Source of the DNA: Streptomyces sp. NRRL F-5630
GTDB taxonomy: Bacteria; Actinomycetota; Actinomycetes; Streptomycetales; Streptomycetaceae
Reading direction: 5' to 3'
Assembly: GCF_000719475.1 (NCBI RefSeq)
Contig: NZ_JOGO01000023.1
Location: 1 to 64,000, forward strand
DNA: 64,000 bases
The stretch's first letter is position 1; each line of letters begins with the position of its first letter. This document shows, in pieces, positions 8,893-16,460 of this stretch. A program made the translations under genes and the position numbers. The notes under the pieces were generated by a model. It was not told where the DNA came from, made no database searches, and worked only from the letters and a program-made list of their open reading frames with translations.

Positions 8893-11237
8893 GCGGACAC
8901 GGCCTCCTCGGGCGTGGGGGCGGGGGTGCGTTCCGAGAGCGGGAGCACGGGGGGGAGTTCGGCGTCCGGGGTGCCCAGGAACACGTGCCGGACGACGCGT
9001 TCGGCGGCACGCCCGTCGTCGAAGGCGCAGAACCGCTCCCGGAAGGCCGTGCGCGCCGCCCGCGCGGCGGGGTCGCGCCACGCGTCGCCCGCGAGGATCT
9101 CGGCGAGTTCGTCCTCGGTGCGCGCGACCGCGCCCGGGGGGCGCTCCAGGAGGTCGAAGTAGACGCCCCGCGTGGCCTGGTAGACCTCCCAGTCGTCGGC
9201 GTAGATCACGATCGGGCGGTCCAGGTGCGCGTAGTCGAACATGAGGGAGGAGTAGTCCGTGACGAGCGCGTCGGCCGCCAGTGCCAGTTCCTCCACCGGC
9301 TCGTAGGCGGAGACGTCGAGCACCCGGCGGGTCGCGCGCAGTCCGGCCAGCTCGCTCGGGGCGGAGGAGTAGAAGTAGTGCCCGCGCACGAGCAACACCG
9401 TTTCGGGGCCCAGGCGTTCGGCGAGCAGCGCGAGGTCGAGCCGGGGGTGCCACTCGCTCTCGTAGTCGCGGTGCGTCGGCGCGTAGAGCACGGCCCGCGT
9501 GCCGGGCGCGATGCCGAGCCGTGTCCGCACGGCGCGCACCAGCTCGGGACCGGCCGTGTAGTAGATGTCGTTGCGCGGGTAGCCGTGCTCCAGCTCGGTG
9601 TACCCGGAGGGGTAGGCGTGGCGCCACATGAGGGTCGAGTGGCGGTTCGAGGTGAGGCTGTAGTCCCACTTGTCGACGCGGCGCAGCAACTGCCGGAAGT
9701 CCAGCCCGTGGGCGGCGGCCGGGTAGGGCATCTGGTCCAGGCCCATGCGCTTGAGCGGGGTGCCGTGGTGGGTCTGGAGGTGGAGCTGTCCGGGCCGCTT
9801 CTCCCAGCTCGTGGGGAAGTTGACGTTGTTGACGAGGTAGGTGGCGCGGCCCATCGCCTCCTGGTAGCGGGGCGTGCCCGGCACGACGTGATCCGTCCCC
9901 GGCGGGAGCAGCGGCACCCGCGCCCGGCCGCTCACCCACACCGGCTTGATGTGCGGGGCGATCTCGGCGAGCTTCGCGGCGATCGCGCCCGGGTTGCAGG
10001 TCACACCCCTGTTCCAGTAGGCGGTGAAGACGGCGAGTTCCGGGTCGAGCGGTGCCTTGCGGGCGGCGCGGCCCCGGTGCGCGCGGACCTTCCTGCCGAG
10101 CGCGCTCTTCTGCTTCCGCGCCAGCGCCCGCCAGTGCCTGCGGCGGTCGTTGAACTCGGCGAGCCGCACGTACCGCTCGTACGAGCCCGCTTCGAGCAGC
10201 TTCTGGCGCACCCCGTCGACGCCCTCCGGCGCCCGGTGCCCCTCCGGCTTGCAGGCGCGGGCGGCCTCGGCCGCCGCGGAGAAGAACGCGCGGTTTTCGC
10301 CCCGCTGTTCGCGCGCGATGACGTGCAGCCAGTCCTCGGTCATGAGGTCGTAGAGCGTGCGGCGCAGCGGCTCGGTGGCGGGGCTCGGCTCCAGGAGCCG
10401 GTACGCGGCCACGTACGGCTCGACGCGGCCCTCGGGGCCGCTCGCGGCCGGGGGCGGGAGCGTCACGGCGCGCTGGGTGCGCGCGTCGAGCGCGATCTGG
10501 TCGCTGCACGCGACGCGGTCGGCGAGGAGCAGCAGCGCGTACGCCGTGTACAGCGCGTTCCCCGCCGTGAGCACCTCCTGGTGCGTCCGCCAGAACGAGG
10601 CGCGCACGAGGCGCGTGCCGAGCAGCGGGGCGAGGCGGAGCAGGCCGGGGAACGTCACGAGCGGGAGTGGGCTGTGGCCCGCCTTGTCCAGGAGGGGGCC
10701 GTCGGGGGAGGGGATGCCCTCGGTCGACCACGTCGAGCGCGTGTGGTTGAGGAGGATCACCTCGGCGCGGTGGCGGCCCGCCGGGACCGAGCAGAGCTGG
10801 ATCGCGCCGGTCAGCGCGCGCAGGCTCCCCGCCGGGAGCCGGTCCCCGCCCGCGACGAACTGGAGCCACTCGCCACCGGCCCGCCGCGCCCCCGCGACGC
10901 GCGCCTCCGCCTCGGACGTCCCCTCGGGCACCTCGACGACGAGGAGGCGCCCGTCCCGCGCCACCGCCCGCGCGGTCGCCTCACGCGCCTCCGCGTCCGT
11001 CGGCACGACGACGACCTCGGCGTCGGCGGCGCCGCCCGCGTCGCGCCCGTGCCCCGTGTGCCCGCCCTGTCCCGCGGGTTCGCCCCGCTCGCCGCGCGCA
11101 CCGCTCTCGCCGTGCCCGGGCGGGGGGAGCTGGCGCAGCACCCCTGCCAGACACTCGGCGAAGGAACCCCGGACGTCGGGTCCGTGAACGATGACGGTGA
11201 CACGTGGCGGCACGGTGGGGCCCCTTTCCCTCGGCAC
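8889..11237 (-). CDS. TagF-like CDP-glycerol glycerophosphotransferase with GT2-like N-terminal domain
   Basis: The protein is up to 782 residues. Residues 13 to about 190 resemble a family 2 glycosyltransferase fold (VTVIVHGPDVRGSF) but have GGD where DxD is expected, so this part may be inactive or only a binding module. The C-terminal half is a CDP-glycerol:polyglycerophosphate transferase domain, with LYAPTHRDYESEW and TDYSSLMFDYAHLDRP, the nucleotide-binding and catalytic signatures of TagF/TarF-type enzymes. It is predicted to polymerise or cap glycerol-phosphate wall polymer in the cytoplasm. It precedes the GT2 gene with an ATGA overlap and lies downstream of the exporter genes. A GTG eight codons inside (VPPRVTVIV) is an alternative start. 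Confidence 0.85.
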   Translation of the reverse strand: MPRERGPTVPPRVTVIVHGPDVRGSFAECLAGVLRQLPPPGHGESGARGERGEPAGQGGHTGHGRDAGGAADAEVVVVPTDAEAREATARAVARDGRLLVVEVPEGTSEAEARVAGARRAGGEWLQFVAGGDRLPAGSLRALTGAIQLCSVPAGRHRAEVILLNHTRSTWSTEGIPSPDGPLLDKAGHSPLPLVTFPGLLRLAPLLGTRLVRASFWRTHQEVLTAGNALYTAYALLLLADRVACSDQIALDARTQRAVTLPPPAASGPEGRVEPYVAAYRLLEPSPATEPLRRTLYDLMTEDWLHVIAREQRGENRAFFSAAAEAARACKPEGHRAPEGVDGVRQKLLEAGSYERYVRLAEFNDRRRHWRALARKQKSALGRKVRAHRGRAARKAPLDPELAVFTAYWNRGVTCNPGAIAAKLAEIAPHIKPVWVSGRARVPLLPPGTDHVVPGTPRYQEAMGRATYLVNNVNFPTSWEKRPGQLHLQTHHGTPLKRMGLDQMPYPAAAHGLDFRQLLRRVDKWDYSLTSNRHSTLMWRHAYPSGYTELEHGYPRNDIYYTAGPELVRAVRTRLGIAPGTRAVLYAPTHRDYESEWHPRLDLALLAERLGPETVLLVRGHYFYSSAPSELAGLRATRRVLDVSAYEPVEELALAADALVTDYSSLMFDYAHLDRPIVIYADDWEVYQATRGVYFDLLERPPGAVARTEDELAEILAGDAWRDPAARAARTAFRERFCAFDDGRAAERVVRHVFLGTPDAELPPVLPLSERTPAPTPEEAVSA

Positions 11238-11448
11238 TCGTCAGTGTGCGTCCGGAAGGGGGTGTTTTCCTGTGGTGTGGGCTGTTCGGGTGGCGCGAGG
11301 GCGGGGGCCCGTGGCGGGTACACCGAGTCCCGGGCGGGGAAATCCGGGCGGGCCAGGGGGCTGCGGTTCGGCGGCCCCAGTGCGGCCCCAGCGCGTCGTC
11401 GGCGTGCCGCCCCGCCCCGCCGCCCCGGGGCCCCCGGGCCGCCGGGCG

Positions 11449-12315
11449 TCAGCGGGCCGAGAACTTCTCGTACTCCCGCAGGACCTCGGCCGTCGGCCCG
11501 TCCATCCGCAGTTCCCCGTGCTCCAGCCACAGCGCCCGCTCGCACGTGTCGCGGATCGACTTGTTGCTGTGGCTCACGAGGAACACCGTCCCCGCCTGCT
11601 CGCGCAGCTGCCTGATCCGCGCCTCGGAGCGCTTGCGGAAGCTCGCGTCGCCCGTCGCGAGCGCCTCGTCGACGAGGAGCACGTCGTGGTCCTTCACGGC
11701 CGCGATCGAGAACCGCAGCCGCGCCGACATCCCGGAGGAGTACGTGCGCATGGGCAGGCTCGCGAAGTCCCCCTTCTCGTTGATGCCCGAGAACTCGACG
11801 ATCTGCGGCGCGCGTTCGCGCACCTCCGCGCGGCTCATGCCCATCGCGAGGCCGCCCAGCTCGATGTTCCGCTCGCCCGTGAGGTCGTTCATGAGCGCCG
11901 CGTTGACGCCGAGGAGCGAGGGCTGCCCGTCCGTGTAGATCCGGCCCGACTCGACGGGCAGCAGCCCGGCGATGGCCTTGAGCAGGGTGGACTTCCCGGA
12001 GCCGTTGCTCCCGATGAGCCCGATCGCCTCGCCGCGCCACGCCGTGAACGACACGTTCCGCACCGCGTGCACCCGCCGCCCGCCCGGTCCCTGGCGCCGG
12101 ACCAGCCGGTTCAGCGCGGCGGTCGCGGAGCCGCGCCCGCCCCTGACCCCGTGGACGCGGTAGACGATGTCGACGTTCTCGGCGATGACGGTGGGGCGGC
12201 GGGCGCCGGTCGCGGGTGCGGTTCCGGCGGCGGGGCTCCCTGCGGGCGCGGGGCTTCCGGCGGGCGTCTGGCCCGGGGCGGATGCGGGGGTCTTCTCCGT
12301 ACGGGTCTCAGCCAC
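11449..12315 (-). CDS. ABC transporter ATP-binding protein, TagH-like polysaccharide/teichoic acid exporter
   Basis: The product has 288 residues with about 45 Pro/Ala-rich residues at the N terminus. An ABC ATPase follows: Walker A GSNGSGKST, signature YSSGMSARLRFS, Walker B HDVLLVDEALATGD and switch His in LVSHSN. The pattern matches the TagH/Wzt subfamily of polymer exporters, without a long C-terminal carbohydrate-binding extension. It should energise export of a lipid-linked glycopolymer together with the permease encoded at 12308-13267, with which it overlaps by eight bases. About 210 bases without a gene separate it from the TagF-like gene, so the latter may have its own promoter. Confidence 0.9.
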   Translation of the reverse strand: MAETRTEKTPASAPGQTPAGSPAPAGSPAAGTAPATGARRPTVIAENVDIVYRVHGVRGGRGSATAALNRLVRRQGPGGRRVHAVRNVSFTAWRGEAIGLIGSNGSGKSTLLKAIAGLLPVESGRIYTDGQPSLLGVNAALMNDLTGERNIELGGLAMGMSRAEVRERAPQIVEFSGINEKGDFASLPMRTYSSGMSARLRFSIAAVKDHDVLLVDEALATGDASFRKRSEARIRQLREQAGTVFLVSHSNKSIRDTCERALWLEHGELRMDGPTAEVLREYEKFSAR

Positions 12316-13267
12316 GTCCGTACCTCTCCTCGGCCTTCCAGAAGTAGACGAAGCCGCCGACGCCGCTCAGCAGCGCCCAGCCGAGGGCGATGGCCCACAC
12401 GTGGGGCGGGAGCTGGTCGGAGTGGAAGCTGTCGATGAGCGCGAAGCGCATGAGATCGATGAAGACGGCCGTGGGGTTGCACTGCATGACGGTGTGCACC
12501 CAGCTCGGCAGGTCGTGCTTGGCGAGCATGTGGGGGAGGCTGAACATCACGCCGGAGGTGTACATCCAGGTCCGCGTGATGAACGGCATGAGCTGCGCGA
12601 CGTCCGGCGTCTTGGCGCCGACGCGCGCCAGGATCAGCGCGAGCCCCGTGTTGAAGACGAACTGGAGCAGCAGCGCGGGCACCACGAGCAGCCACGACGG
12701 CCGCGGCCACACGCCGAAGGCGAAGAGGATCACGACGAGCGCGATCATCGAGTACAGGAGCTGCTGGAGCTGCTGGAGCGCGAACGAGATCGGCAGCGAG
12801 GCGCGCGGGAAGTGCAGTGCGCGGACGAGGCCGAGGTTGCCGGAGATCGCGCGGGTCCCCGCCATGGCGCACGACTGCGTGAACGTGAAGATGAAGACGC
12901 CGGTGACGAGGAACGGCACGAAGTCCGGCACGCCCCGGCTGGTGCCGAGCAGCAGGCCGAAGATCAGCAGGTAGACGCCCGCGTTGAGGAGCGGCGTCAT
13001 GACCTGCCAGAGCTGGCCGAGCTTCGCCTGGCTGTACTGGGCGGTCAGCTTCGCGGTCGAGAAGGCGAGGATGAAGTGCCGCCTGCCCCAGAGCTGCCGC
13101 ACGTACCGCGTGAGCGGGGGCCGCGCGCCGCTGACCGAGAGGCCGTAGCGGGCGGCGAGCTCGGCGCCGCTCAGGCCCGCGTCGGGGCCGCCGGTGTCCG
13201 CGGGAGCCGGTGCGGCGCCCCGCGCGGGGTCCTGCCGTGGGGGGAGGGGATCGAGAACCTGGCTCAC
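12308..13267 (-). CDS. ABC-2 type permease, TagG-like polymer exporter
   Basis: The membrane protein has 319 residues. After a Pro-rich N terminus it carries the ABC-2 exporter pattern: a cytosolic amphipathic stretch (LWGRRHFILAF and following residues), then about six membrane segments. One reads GVYLLIFGLLLG; another follows in a WLLVVPALLLQFVF hairpin. It ends at a short cytosolic tail. It pairs with the TagH-like ATPase, whose start lies inside its last codons. The predicted role is flipping of an undecaprenyl-linked wall polymer across the membrane. It is transcribed divergently from the TetR regulator, and its upstream region contains two operator-like palindromes. Confidence 0.88.
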   Translation of the reverse strand: MSQVLDPLPPRQDPARGAAPAPADTGGPDAGLSGAELAARYGLSVSGARPPLTRYVRQLWGRRHFILAFSTAKLTAQYSQAKLGQLWQVMTPLLNAGVYLLIFGLLLGTSRGVPDFVPFLVTGVFIFTFTQSCAMAGTRAISGNLGLVRALHFPRASLPISFALQQLQQLLYSMIALVVILFAFGVWPRPSWLLVVPALLLQFVFNTGLALILARVGAKTPDVAQLMPFITRTWMYTSGVMFSLPHMLAKHDLPSWVHTVMQCNPTAVFIDLMRFALIDSFHSDQLPPHVWAIALGWALLSGVGGFVYFWKAEERYGRG

Positions 13268-13321
13268 ACGCGCCGCCTTCGCTGGGGACGTCGGTACGTC
13301 GTAGGTACGCCGTTACGTTGG

Positions 13322-13338
13322 AACGCAACCGTATCGTC
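13322..13338. promoter_or_regulatory. Operator-like palindrome, site 1
   Basis: The 17 bases fit the palindrome AACGNAACNGTTNCGTT with mismatches at the third base of GTT and the last base. It sits between the divergent tagG-like and tetR genes and shares 18 of 19 bases with site 2 (13369-13387), which starts 47 bases further on. It is probably bound by the adjacent TetR protein. Confidence 0.6.
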
Positions 13339-13368
13339 GTTGCGCAGCCTAGGCCGGTAAGACGTCGC

Positions 13369-13409
13369 AACGCAACCGTTTCGTCGTGCCCCGCCTATGC
13401 TGAGGGACA
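13369..13409 (+). promoter_or_regulatory. Operator-like palindrome site 2 and leaderless promoter of tetR
   Basis: Bases 13369-13385 match AACGNAACNGTTNCGTT with one mismatch at the last base. A TATGCT -10 element lies at 13396-13401, and the ATG at 13409 is seven bases after it. Transcription would thus start at the initiator codon, giving a leaderless mRNA. The palindrome covers the -35 region, which fits autorepression. Confidence 0.55.
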
Positions 13410-14122
13410 TGGCGAGTGGCGCGAAGGAAGACAGCGGGGAAACGGGCGGGGCGGACGCGGCTCCCGGGGGCGGCACGGCTGCCGGGGACGGCACCGCGGG
13501 CCCGGCCGGCGCCGGGACGGCCTCCACCGGCAAGGCACGGCGCGCCCCCGCCGGTGCCGCAGTGCTGCGCGAGGACGTCACCGAGGCGATCCGCGCCGCC
13601 GTCTTCGCCGAACTCGCCGCCGTCGGCTACGGGCGCATGTCGATCGAGGGCGTGGCGCGCCGCGCGGGCGTCGGCAAGACGGCCGTCTACCGCCGCTGGC
13701 GCTCGAAGCTGCACCTCGTGCTCGACCTGGTCTCCGAGATAGCCCTCCAGGGACTGCCCGCGCCCGACACGGGGTCGCTCGAAACGGACCTGCACCTCCT
13801 CTACGAGGTCGCCTCGCGCGCCCTGCGCCACCCCGCGGCCTCCCAGATCGTCCCCGACCTCTTCGCCGAGGCGGCCCGCAACACGGACCTCCAGGAGGCC
13901 CTGGAGAAGGCCCTGCGCGAGGCACAGCGCAGTGTGGCCCAGGGCGTCCTCGACGCGGCGGCGGCGCGCGGGGAGATCCGCGCGGCCCTGGACCGCGACC
14001 TCGCCCTCGACCTGATCACGGGCCCGCTGTACTGGCGCGTCCTCGTCGTCCGCACCAGGACGAAGCGCGGCTACCCCGCCGCCCTGGCGAAGGCGGTCGC
14101 GGCGGGCCTGCGGAGCGCGTGA
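13409..14122 (+). CDS. TetR-family transcriptional regulator
   Basis: The product is about 237 residues. A disordered Gly/Ala-rich N terminus of roughly 45 residues precedes the TetR helix-turn-helix (MSIEGVARRAGVGKTAVYRR). The C-terminal ligand domain ends with WRVLVVRTRTKRGYP. ATG 13409 is preferred because a -10 element lies at the right distance for a leaderless transcript; ATG 13397 in the same frame overlaps that element. It is divergent from the tagG-tagH-like exporter genes, with two operator-like palindromes between them. It probably represses itself and perhaps the exporter; the ligand is unknown. Confidence 0.88.
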   Translation: MASGAKEDSGETGGADAAPGGGTAAGDGTAGPAGAGTASTGKARRAPAGAAVLREDVTEAIRAAVFAELAAVGYGRMSIEGVARRAGVGKTAVYRRWRSKLHLVLDLVSEIALQGLPAPDTGSLETDLHLLYEVASRALRHPAASQIVPDLFAEAARNTDLQEALEKALREAQRSVAQGVLDAAAARGEIRAALDRDLALDLITGPLYWRVLVVRTRTKRGYPAALAKAVAAGLRSA

Positions 14123-14311
14123 GCACCACGCCACCGGAGGCGAGGGGCGCCGCCAGAGCCGAAGCGCCGCCGGGCGGGCGGGGGCGGGCGGTGCTCATGC
14201 GGGTGGGTGCCGTGCGGCCGGGGGCGCGACGCGGGCAGCGGCCGTACCGGGCGGGCGTCGCGGGTGATCTCCCTCCGGCACGGGCCGACCGAACCCGCCG
14301 CCCGTGCCGGA

Positions 14312-14339
14312 GCGGGGCGGGGAGTGCTCCCCGCCCCGC
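14312..14339. terminator. Perfect hairpin between convergent tetR and I36-like genes
   Basis: Two 13-base arms (14312-14324 and 14327-14339) of G/C pair perfectly around two bases. It lies 13 bases beyond the stop of the minus-strand gene and can terminate either direction. No T tract follows, which is common in this genus. Confidence 0.7.
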
Positions 14340-14351
14340 CGTCCCTACCGC

Positions 14352-14729
14352 TTACTGCGGCTTGAAGGACCGGATCTGGTAGTTGCCCTGGAGGTTGCCC
14401 TTGCCGTTCTTCGGTGTGGAGCCGACGCGGTGCTTGTAGTTGGTCTGGGTGTAGTACTGGACGCGGTGGCCGGTGCGGTTGTAGAGCGAGCGGACGGGTG
14501 TACCACGCTGGATGAACGAGCAGTTGTCGGCGGTGTTGGCGAGCTTCGACTGGGACCACTGGCACCGGGTCCCGGTGCCGTTCCAGCCGGTGTAGATGCA
14601 GAAGTACCCGGCGGTGCAGCTGTAGGCCGCGGGGCTCTGCCGGGGTGCGGCGGCAGCCGCGGGGACCGCGCCGAGCGCCGCCACGCTCAGGGCGACGGCG
14701 GAGACGGCGAACGAAGACATACGGCCCAT
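14352..14729 (-). CDS. Secreted peptidase-inhibitor family I36-like protein
   Basis: The preprotein has 125 residues. A Sec signal peptide (MGRMSSFAVSAVALSV, then an Ala-rich AAAAA cleavage region near residue 28) is followed by a small Cys-rich domain. The domain contains CTAGYFCIYTGWNGTG and the pattern C-x(6)-C, two further Cys, and GTPVRSLYNRTG. This fits the inhibitor I36/SMPI-like beta-gamma-crystallin fold of Streptomyces secreted proteins. It is probably extracellular, either inhibiting a metalloprotease or acting as a small structural exoprotein. ATG 14729 has AGGAG upstream; a longer open frame begins 33 codons earlier without a signal-like start. Confidence 0.78.
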   Translation of the reverse strand: MGRMSSFAVSAVALSVAALGAVPAAAAAPRQSPAAYSCTAGYFCIYTGWNGTGTRCQWSQSKLANTADNCSFIQRGTPVRSLYNRTGHRVQYYTQTNYKHRVGSTPKNGKGNLQGNYQIRSFKPQ

Positions 14730-14870
14730 GAGGCGCTCCTCTGACTGGTCGGAAGGCTGTCCCCCTGCCGCGAACAGCTTCGCCACGCCTCCGCCCCCGA
14801 AAACTCCCCGCCCCCCAGCACACACCACCGAGCCCTCCCCCGAGCGCCCGCGAGTCCGCCCCCGCGCCCC

Positions 14871-16460
14871 TCACCCCGTCCCCACCCACCGCTCCACCTT
14901 CCGCCGCACCACGTCCCCCATCCCGCGCGCCCCCGGCGCGACGCGCAGCGCCAGCGCGGCGGAGTGCGTGGCGTAGGGGTGCACCAGGACGAGGCCGTGG
15001 CGGCGGCTCGGGATGGCGGTGCGGCGGAGGTGGCCCAGCGAGGAGAGGGCGCGCGGCCGGGTGGTGCGCGTGGTGCCGTCCGCGAAGGCGAGCATCAGCC
15101 ACACGTCCCACGTGCCCGCCTCCAGCTCCGTCAGGCGCAGGCGCAGCGACGCCGTCCAGGTCCCCGGAGCCGGTCCGGGGGCCAGGCTCGCGCTGCGGCG
15201 CTGCACGACACGGCCCGTGTCGCGGTGGACCAGCGCCGCCTGGACCGCGACCGGCCCCGCCTCCTCGACGCGCCCGTACAGCTCGTGCAGGCGCAGCCGC
15301 AGCCGGCTGCCCCGCGCCGACGGCTTGAGGATCGCGTCCACCGTGAGCGGCAGGCGGTCCATCGGGGTGTGCTCCAGGCGGGCCAGCGAGACGCCGGGCA
15401 GGTCGGCGGCCCACACCGGGGCGCCGTCCGCGTCGCGCGCGTACGGCGGCAGGAGGCGCGACGGCTTGGACACCAGGTCCCGCAGGCGGCCCAGGTCGCG
15501 CGGCGTCGCCGCGTTCCGCACCACCCCCGCCGCCGTGCGCGCCGGAGCGACCGCCGCGGCGATGTCCCCCGGCGCGAACGCCGTCAGGTACGCGCGCGCC
15601 AGCTTCCACCACGCCTGCTGGTACGCGGGATCGTGGCGCGGCAACTCCCGTACGTACATGCGCAGTCCGCGATCGAGGAAACCGGCGCGCGCCGCCCGGA
15701 CGAGACGCGGCTGCCCCGACAGCTCGGCCACCGCCTGCCGGTGCGCCCGCACCCGCGCGCGCCAGTTCTCGACCCCGTCCCTGTCGAGGGAGAGCGAACG
15801 ACGGCGCCTGTCGCGCCGTACGTGCCAGAGGTAGACCCGGTCCGGTACGAGCGCCATACGCGGGCGCGCCGCGAGGACCCGCGCCGTGAAGACGAAGTCC
15901 TCGTAGAGGTAGCGCCCCGGCGGGAAGCGGATCGCGTGGGCGCGCAGGAAGTCCGTGCGGTACAGCTTGTTCACGCACAGCGTGTCGGCGGCGACCCGGG
16001 GGAGCGCGGCCGGCTCGTCGAGCGTGCGCTCCTTGGCGTACAGCTCGCGCTGCCACGGGAGTTCACGCCCGCCCGGCAGCTCGCGCCGCACGCACAGACC
16101 GCCCGCCACGTCCGCGTCGTGCGCCTGCGCCGCGCGCAGGAGGGCCCGCACGGCGCCGGCCGGGAGCACGTCGTCGCTGTCCAGGAAGAGGACGTACGGC
16201 GAGGTCGCGTGTGCCAGGCCCTCGTTGCGCGGGGTTCCGCAGCCGCCGCTGTTGACCGTGCGCCGCACGACGCGCAGGCGCGGCTCGCGCGCGGCCATGC
16301 GGGCGAGCAGACGGGGGCTGCCGTCCGTCGAGCAGTCGTCCACGGCGATCACCTCGCGGACCACGTCCCCCTGCGCGCACGCCGAGTTGACGGCGTCGGC
16401 GAGGTGGGCGGCGTCGTTGTAGCCGATCACGACGACGGTGACTCCTCCGGCGGCCGTCAT
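14871..16460 (-). CDS. Family 2 glycosyltransferase, paralogue of the gene at 7168
   Basis: The protein has 529 residues. A GT-A domain at the N terminus begins VTVVVIGYNDAAHLADAV, with AVDDCSTDGSP, SGGCGTPRNEGL and FLDSDDVLP for nucleotide-sugar and metal binding. From about residue 300 a beta-rich domain follows whose opening (DADGAPVWAADLPG) parallels the C-terminal domain of the other GT2 here (DEDGHVYWGEALPG). The two are thus paralogues with the same architecture. The ATG overlaps the stop of the upstream membrane-protein gene by four bases, so they form a pair. Predicted role: sugar transfer to a cell-wall glycopolymer or lipid carrier. Confidence 0.85.
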   Translation of the reverse strand: MTAAGGVTVVVIGYNDAAHLADAVNSACAQGDVVREVIAVDDCSTDGSPRLLARMAAREPRLRVVRRTVNSGGCGTPRNEGLAHATSPYVLFLDSDDVLPAGAVRALLRAAQAHDADVAGGLCVRRELPGGRELPWQRELYAKERTLDEPAALPRVAADTLCVNKLYRTDFLRAHAIRFPPGRYLYEDFVFTARVLAARPRMALVPDRVYLWHVRRDRRRRSLSLDRDGVENWRARVRAHRQAVAELSGQPRLVRAARAGFLDRGLRMYVRELPRHDPAYQQAWWKLARAYLTAFAPGDIAAAVAPARTAAGVVRNAATPRDLGRLRDLVSKPSRLLPPYARDADGAPVWAADLPGVSLARLEHTPMDRLPLTVDAILKPSARGSRLRLRLHELYGRVEEAGPVAVQAALVHRDTGRVVQRRSASLAPGPAPGTWTASLRLRLTELEAGTWDVWLMLAFADGTTRTTRPRALSSLGHLRRTAIPSRRHGLVLVHPYATHSAALALRVAPGARGMGDVVRRKVERWVGTG

